DNA from: Planctomycetota bacterium
GTDB taxonomy: Bacteria; Planctomycetota; Phycisphaerae; Sedimentisphaerales; Anaerohalosphaeraceae
DNA length: 24,326 nt
Direction of reading: 5' to 3'
Assembly (NCBI GenBank): GCA_030637065.1
Contig: DAOVVQ010000015.1
Coordinates: forward strand, 1 to 24,326
The notes below the pieces were generated by a model that was not told the origin of the DNA, did not search any database, and saw only the letters and a list, made by a program, of their open reading frames with translations. Of this stretch, positions 23,020 through 24,326 are shown piece after piece. The translations under genes and the position numbers were made by a program. The first letter of the stretch is position 1. Each line of letters starts with the position of its first letter.

Positions 23020-23928
23020 ATGCTCATAACAAGATACGCCTTTGTTCTTTTGTTTATCTCTATGCTGCTGTCGGTTGCCCCGCCTGCGATCGCGGAGAAG
23101 TGGCCGCCCTTGAGTTCTGAGGATATGGCAAAGATCAAGGCCGCTGTCCCGGACAAGGCGCTCGTCAAACCGCATAAGCTGCGAAAGCTGCTCGTTTTCA
23201 GTCTCGGTCCCGAAGCGAACCACAAGGCGACTCCGCATGGTAAAGTGGCGCTCGAGTTGATGGGCCGCCGGACCGGTGCATTCGAGGTCACACACACCTC
23301 CGATCCGTCGATGCTTAAGGCTGCCGGCCTCGCGCCGTTCGATGCGCTGCTCTTTAACAATTCCAACCGTATGTCCTGCCTGGAGGACCCTGAGATCCAG
23401 GACGGCATTCTCAATTTCATCCGTTCAGGCAAAGGTTTCATCGGTATTCACGCGGCAACGACTAATTTTGTGGCAAAGTTCAAGAGCGACTGGCCCGAAG
23501 GTGCCGAGATGATCGGAGGCGTTTTCGATGGCCATCCCTGGCATGAGAAGGTTACGATCAAGGTCGAAGAGCCCGGCCATCCGATCAACGCCGGTTTCAA
23601 GGGCGATACCTTCGAGATCGAAGACGAGATCTACCAGTTCACCGGCCCATACTCGCGCGAAAAAGTCAGGGTTCTGCTCAGTCTCGATAAGACAAAGTCC
23701 GACATGAGCGCTGAGAAGAGGGCGAAAATGAAACGCGATGACCTGGACTTTCCGGTCTCGTGGGTGAGGGACTACGGCAAAGGACGCGTTTTCTACTGTT
23801 CGCTTGGCCACGATTTCCACATCTTCTGGGATGCGCGGGTGTTAGAGCACTATCTCTACGGCATTCAGTTTGCCCTCGGCGACCTCGAAGTAGACACCAC
23901 CCCCAGTGCCATGAAAGATCGCCCTTAG
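23020..23928 (+). CDS. Secreted ThuA-like protein
   Basis: A 302-residue protein from the ATG at 23020, chosen because AAAGGA is six bases upstream (a GTG at 23005 is in frame but lacks such a site). The first 25 residues are a Sec signal peptide with a hydrophobic core and a likely cleavage after AIA. The mature part has the class-I-amidotransferase-like ThuA fold: FNNSNRMSCLEDPEIQDGIL, then GKGFIGIHAAT, GHPINAGF, EIYQF, and VSWVRDYGKGRVFYCSLGHD near the C-terminus. ThuA proteins take part in trehalose and other disaccharide use through 3-keto sugars. The upstream exported Gfo/Idh oxidoreductase is a plausible partner, which suggests extracytoplasmic sugar oxidation. The substrate is not known. 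Confidence 0.88.
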   Translation: MLITRYAFVLLFISMLLSVAPPAIAEKWPPLSSEDMAKIKAAVPDKALVKPHKLRKLLVFSLGPEANHKATPHGKVALELMGRRTGAFEVTHTSDPSMLKAAGLAPFDALLFNNSNRMSCLEDPEIQDGILNFIRSGKGFIGIHAATTNFVAKFKSDWPEGAEMIGGVFDGHPWHEKVTIKVEEPGHPINAGFKGDTFEIEDEIYQFTGPYSREKVRVLLSLDKTKSDMSAEKRAKMKRDDLDFPVSWVRDYGKGRVFYCSLGHDFHIFWDARVLEHYLYGIQFALGDLEVDTTPSAMKDRP

Positions 23929-23959
23929 CAGACGAACCGGGACGCGGTGTGCATTCGTG

Positions 23960-24326
23960 TCAGAAGATCTTCCTGTATATGTGGCAGTATGGTGTCTTTG
24001 CCGTCTTGTCGTAGTAGTCCTGATGGTAATCTTCCGCTGGCCAGAACTTCGATCCCGGCGAAAGCCTGGTTTTGACATCGAATTTTTTTTGCCTGAGCGT
24101 AACGATCAGCCCCTTTGCAATTTCAGCCTGTTCGTCGTTGAGATAGAATATTTCAGACCTGTATTGCATTCCGATGTCGGGGCCCTGGCGATTTAGCTGC
24201 GTAAAATCGTGCGTTTCAAAAAACAGCTTCGCCAATTGTTCGTAGCTTGTCTTACGTGGGTCATAAACAACTTCGACCGCCTCGGCATGGCGGTTTCTGT
24301 CGGTGCATAATTGTTTATAGTTCGGG
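23960..24326 (-). CDS. msrA: Peptide methionine sulfoxide reductase A (3' part only)
   Basis: The last 121 residues of MsrA, running off the right edge of the window. Recognised by PNYKQLCTDRNRHAEAVEV, then FFETHDFTQLNRQGPDIGMQ, YRSEIFY and FWPAEDYHQDYYDK, all conserved in MsrA. The enzyme reduces the S-epimer of methionine sulfoxide in proteins. The catalytic GCFWC motif would lie upstream, outside the window. No MsrB domain follows. It converges on the ThuA-like gene with a 31-base gap and is read on the opposite strand. Confidence 0.93.
   Translation of the reverse strand, partial: PNYKQLCTDRNRHAEAVEVVYDPRKTSYEQLAKLFFETHDFTQLNRQGPDIGMQYRSEIFYLNDEQAEIAKGLIVTLRQKKFDVKTRLSPGSKFWPAEDYHQDYYDKTAKTPYCHIYRKIF

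Overview
The window looks like a chromosomal piece of a planctomycete, probably of the Phycisphaerae/Sedimentisphaerales type. This is inferred from gene content and style: a leuA-leuC-leuD-leuB string with the short LeuC/LeuD type, an exported Gfo/Idh oxidoreductase next to a ThuA-like protein, a GT-C/TPR membrane protein, a DUF6485 mini-protein, a GxxExxY protein, and moderately high GC in most genes. No rRNA, tRNA, CRISPR array or classical insertion sequence was seen.

Layout. (1) 1-5717, plus strand: a compact operon-like block with a radical SAM enzyme (cut by the left edge), a DUF116 domain fused to a polyprenyl diphosphate synthase, a small prenyltransferase/cyclase-fold protein and a full-length DXDD (squalene-hopene-cyclase-like) class II cyclase. 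Together they look like an uncharacterised isoprenoid or cyclic terpenoid pathway. (2) 5852-10562, minus strand: zinc-ribbon protein, pyridoxamine-phosphate-oxidase-fold flavoprotein, CDP-alcohol phosphotransferase-like membrane protein, membrane-anchored PQQ-type beta-propeller, GT4 glycosyltransferase and a YgbA-like cysteine-rich protein. (3) 10563-15516, plus strand: the leucine biosynthesis genes. They are preceded by a good sigma-70 promoter, an apparently leaderless 20-codon leader peptide with three consecutive Leu codons, and hairpins that fit transcription attenuation. (4) 15518-15969: a 452-bp AT-rich cassette with a GxxExxY (PD-(D/E)XK-like) gene inside 30-bp inverted repeats (28/30 identical). 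Solo or partial copies of the same repeat lie in the leuA-leuC and leuD-leuB gaps and before the DUF6485 gene. (5) 15977-21485, plus strand: DRG/Obg-like GTPase with TGS domain, DUF6485 protein, GT-C/TPR protein, recR and rpoN. (6) 21584-23928: Tat-exported Gfo/Idh oxidoreductase and Sec-exported ThuA-like protein, probably acting on sugars outside the cytoplasm. A 3' fragment of msrA converges from the right edge.

The three most interesting items are the GxxExxY cassette with its dispersed 9-bp-unit repeats (which resembles a RAYT/REP or IS/MITE relationship), the leucine-rich leader upstream of leuA, and the DUF116-prenyl synthase/cyclase operon. Family assignments rest on motifs read by eye. 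No database search was possible.
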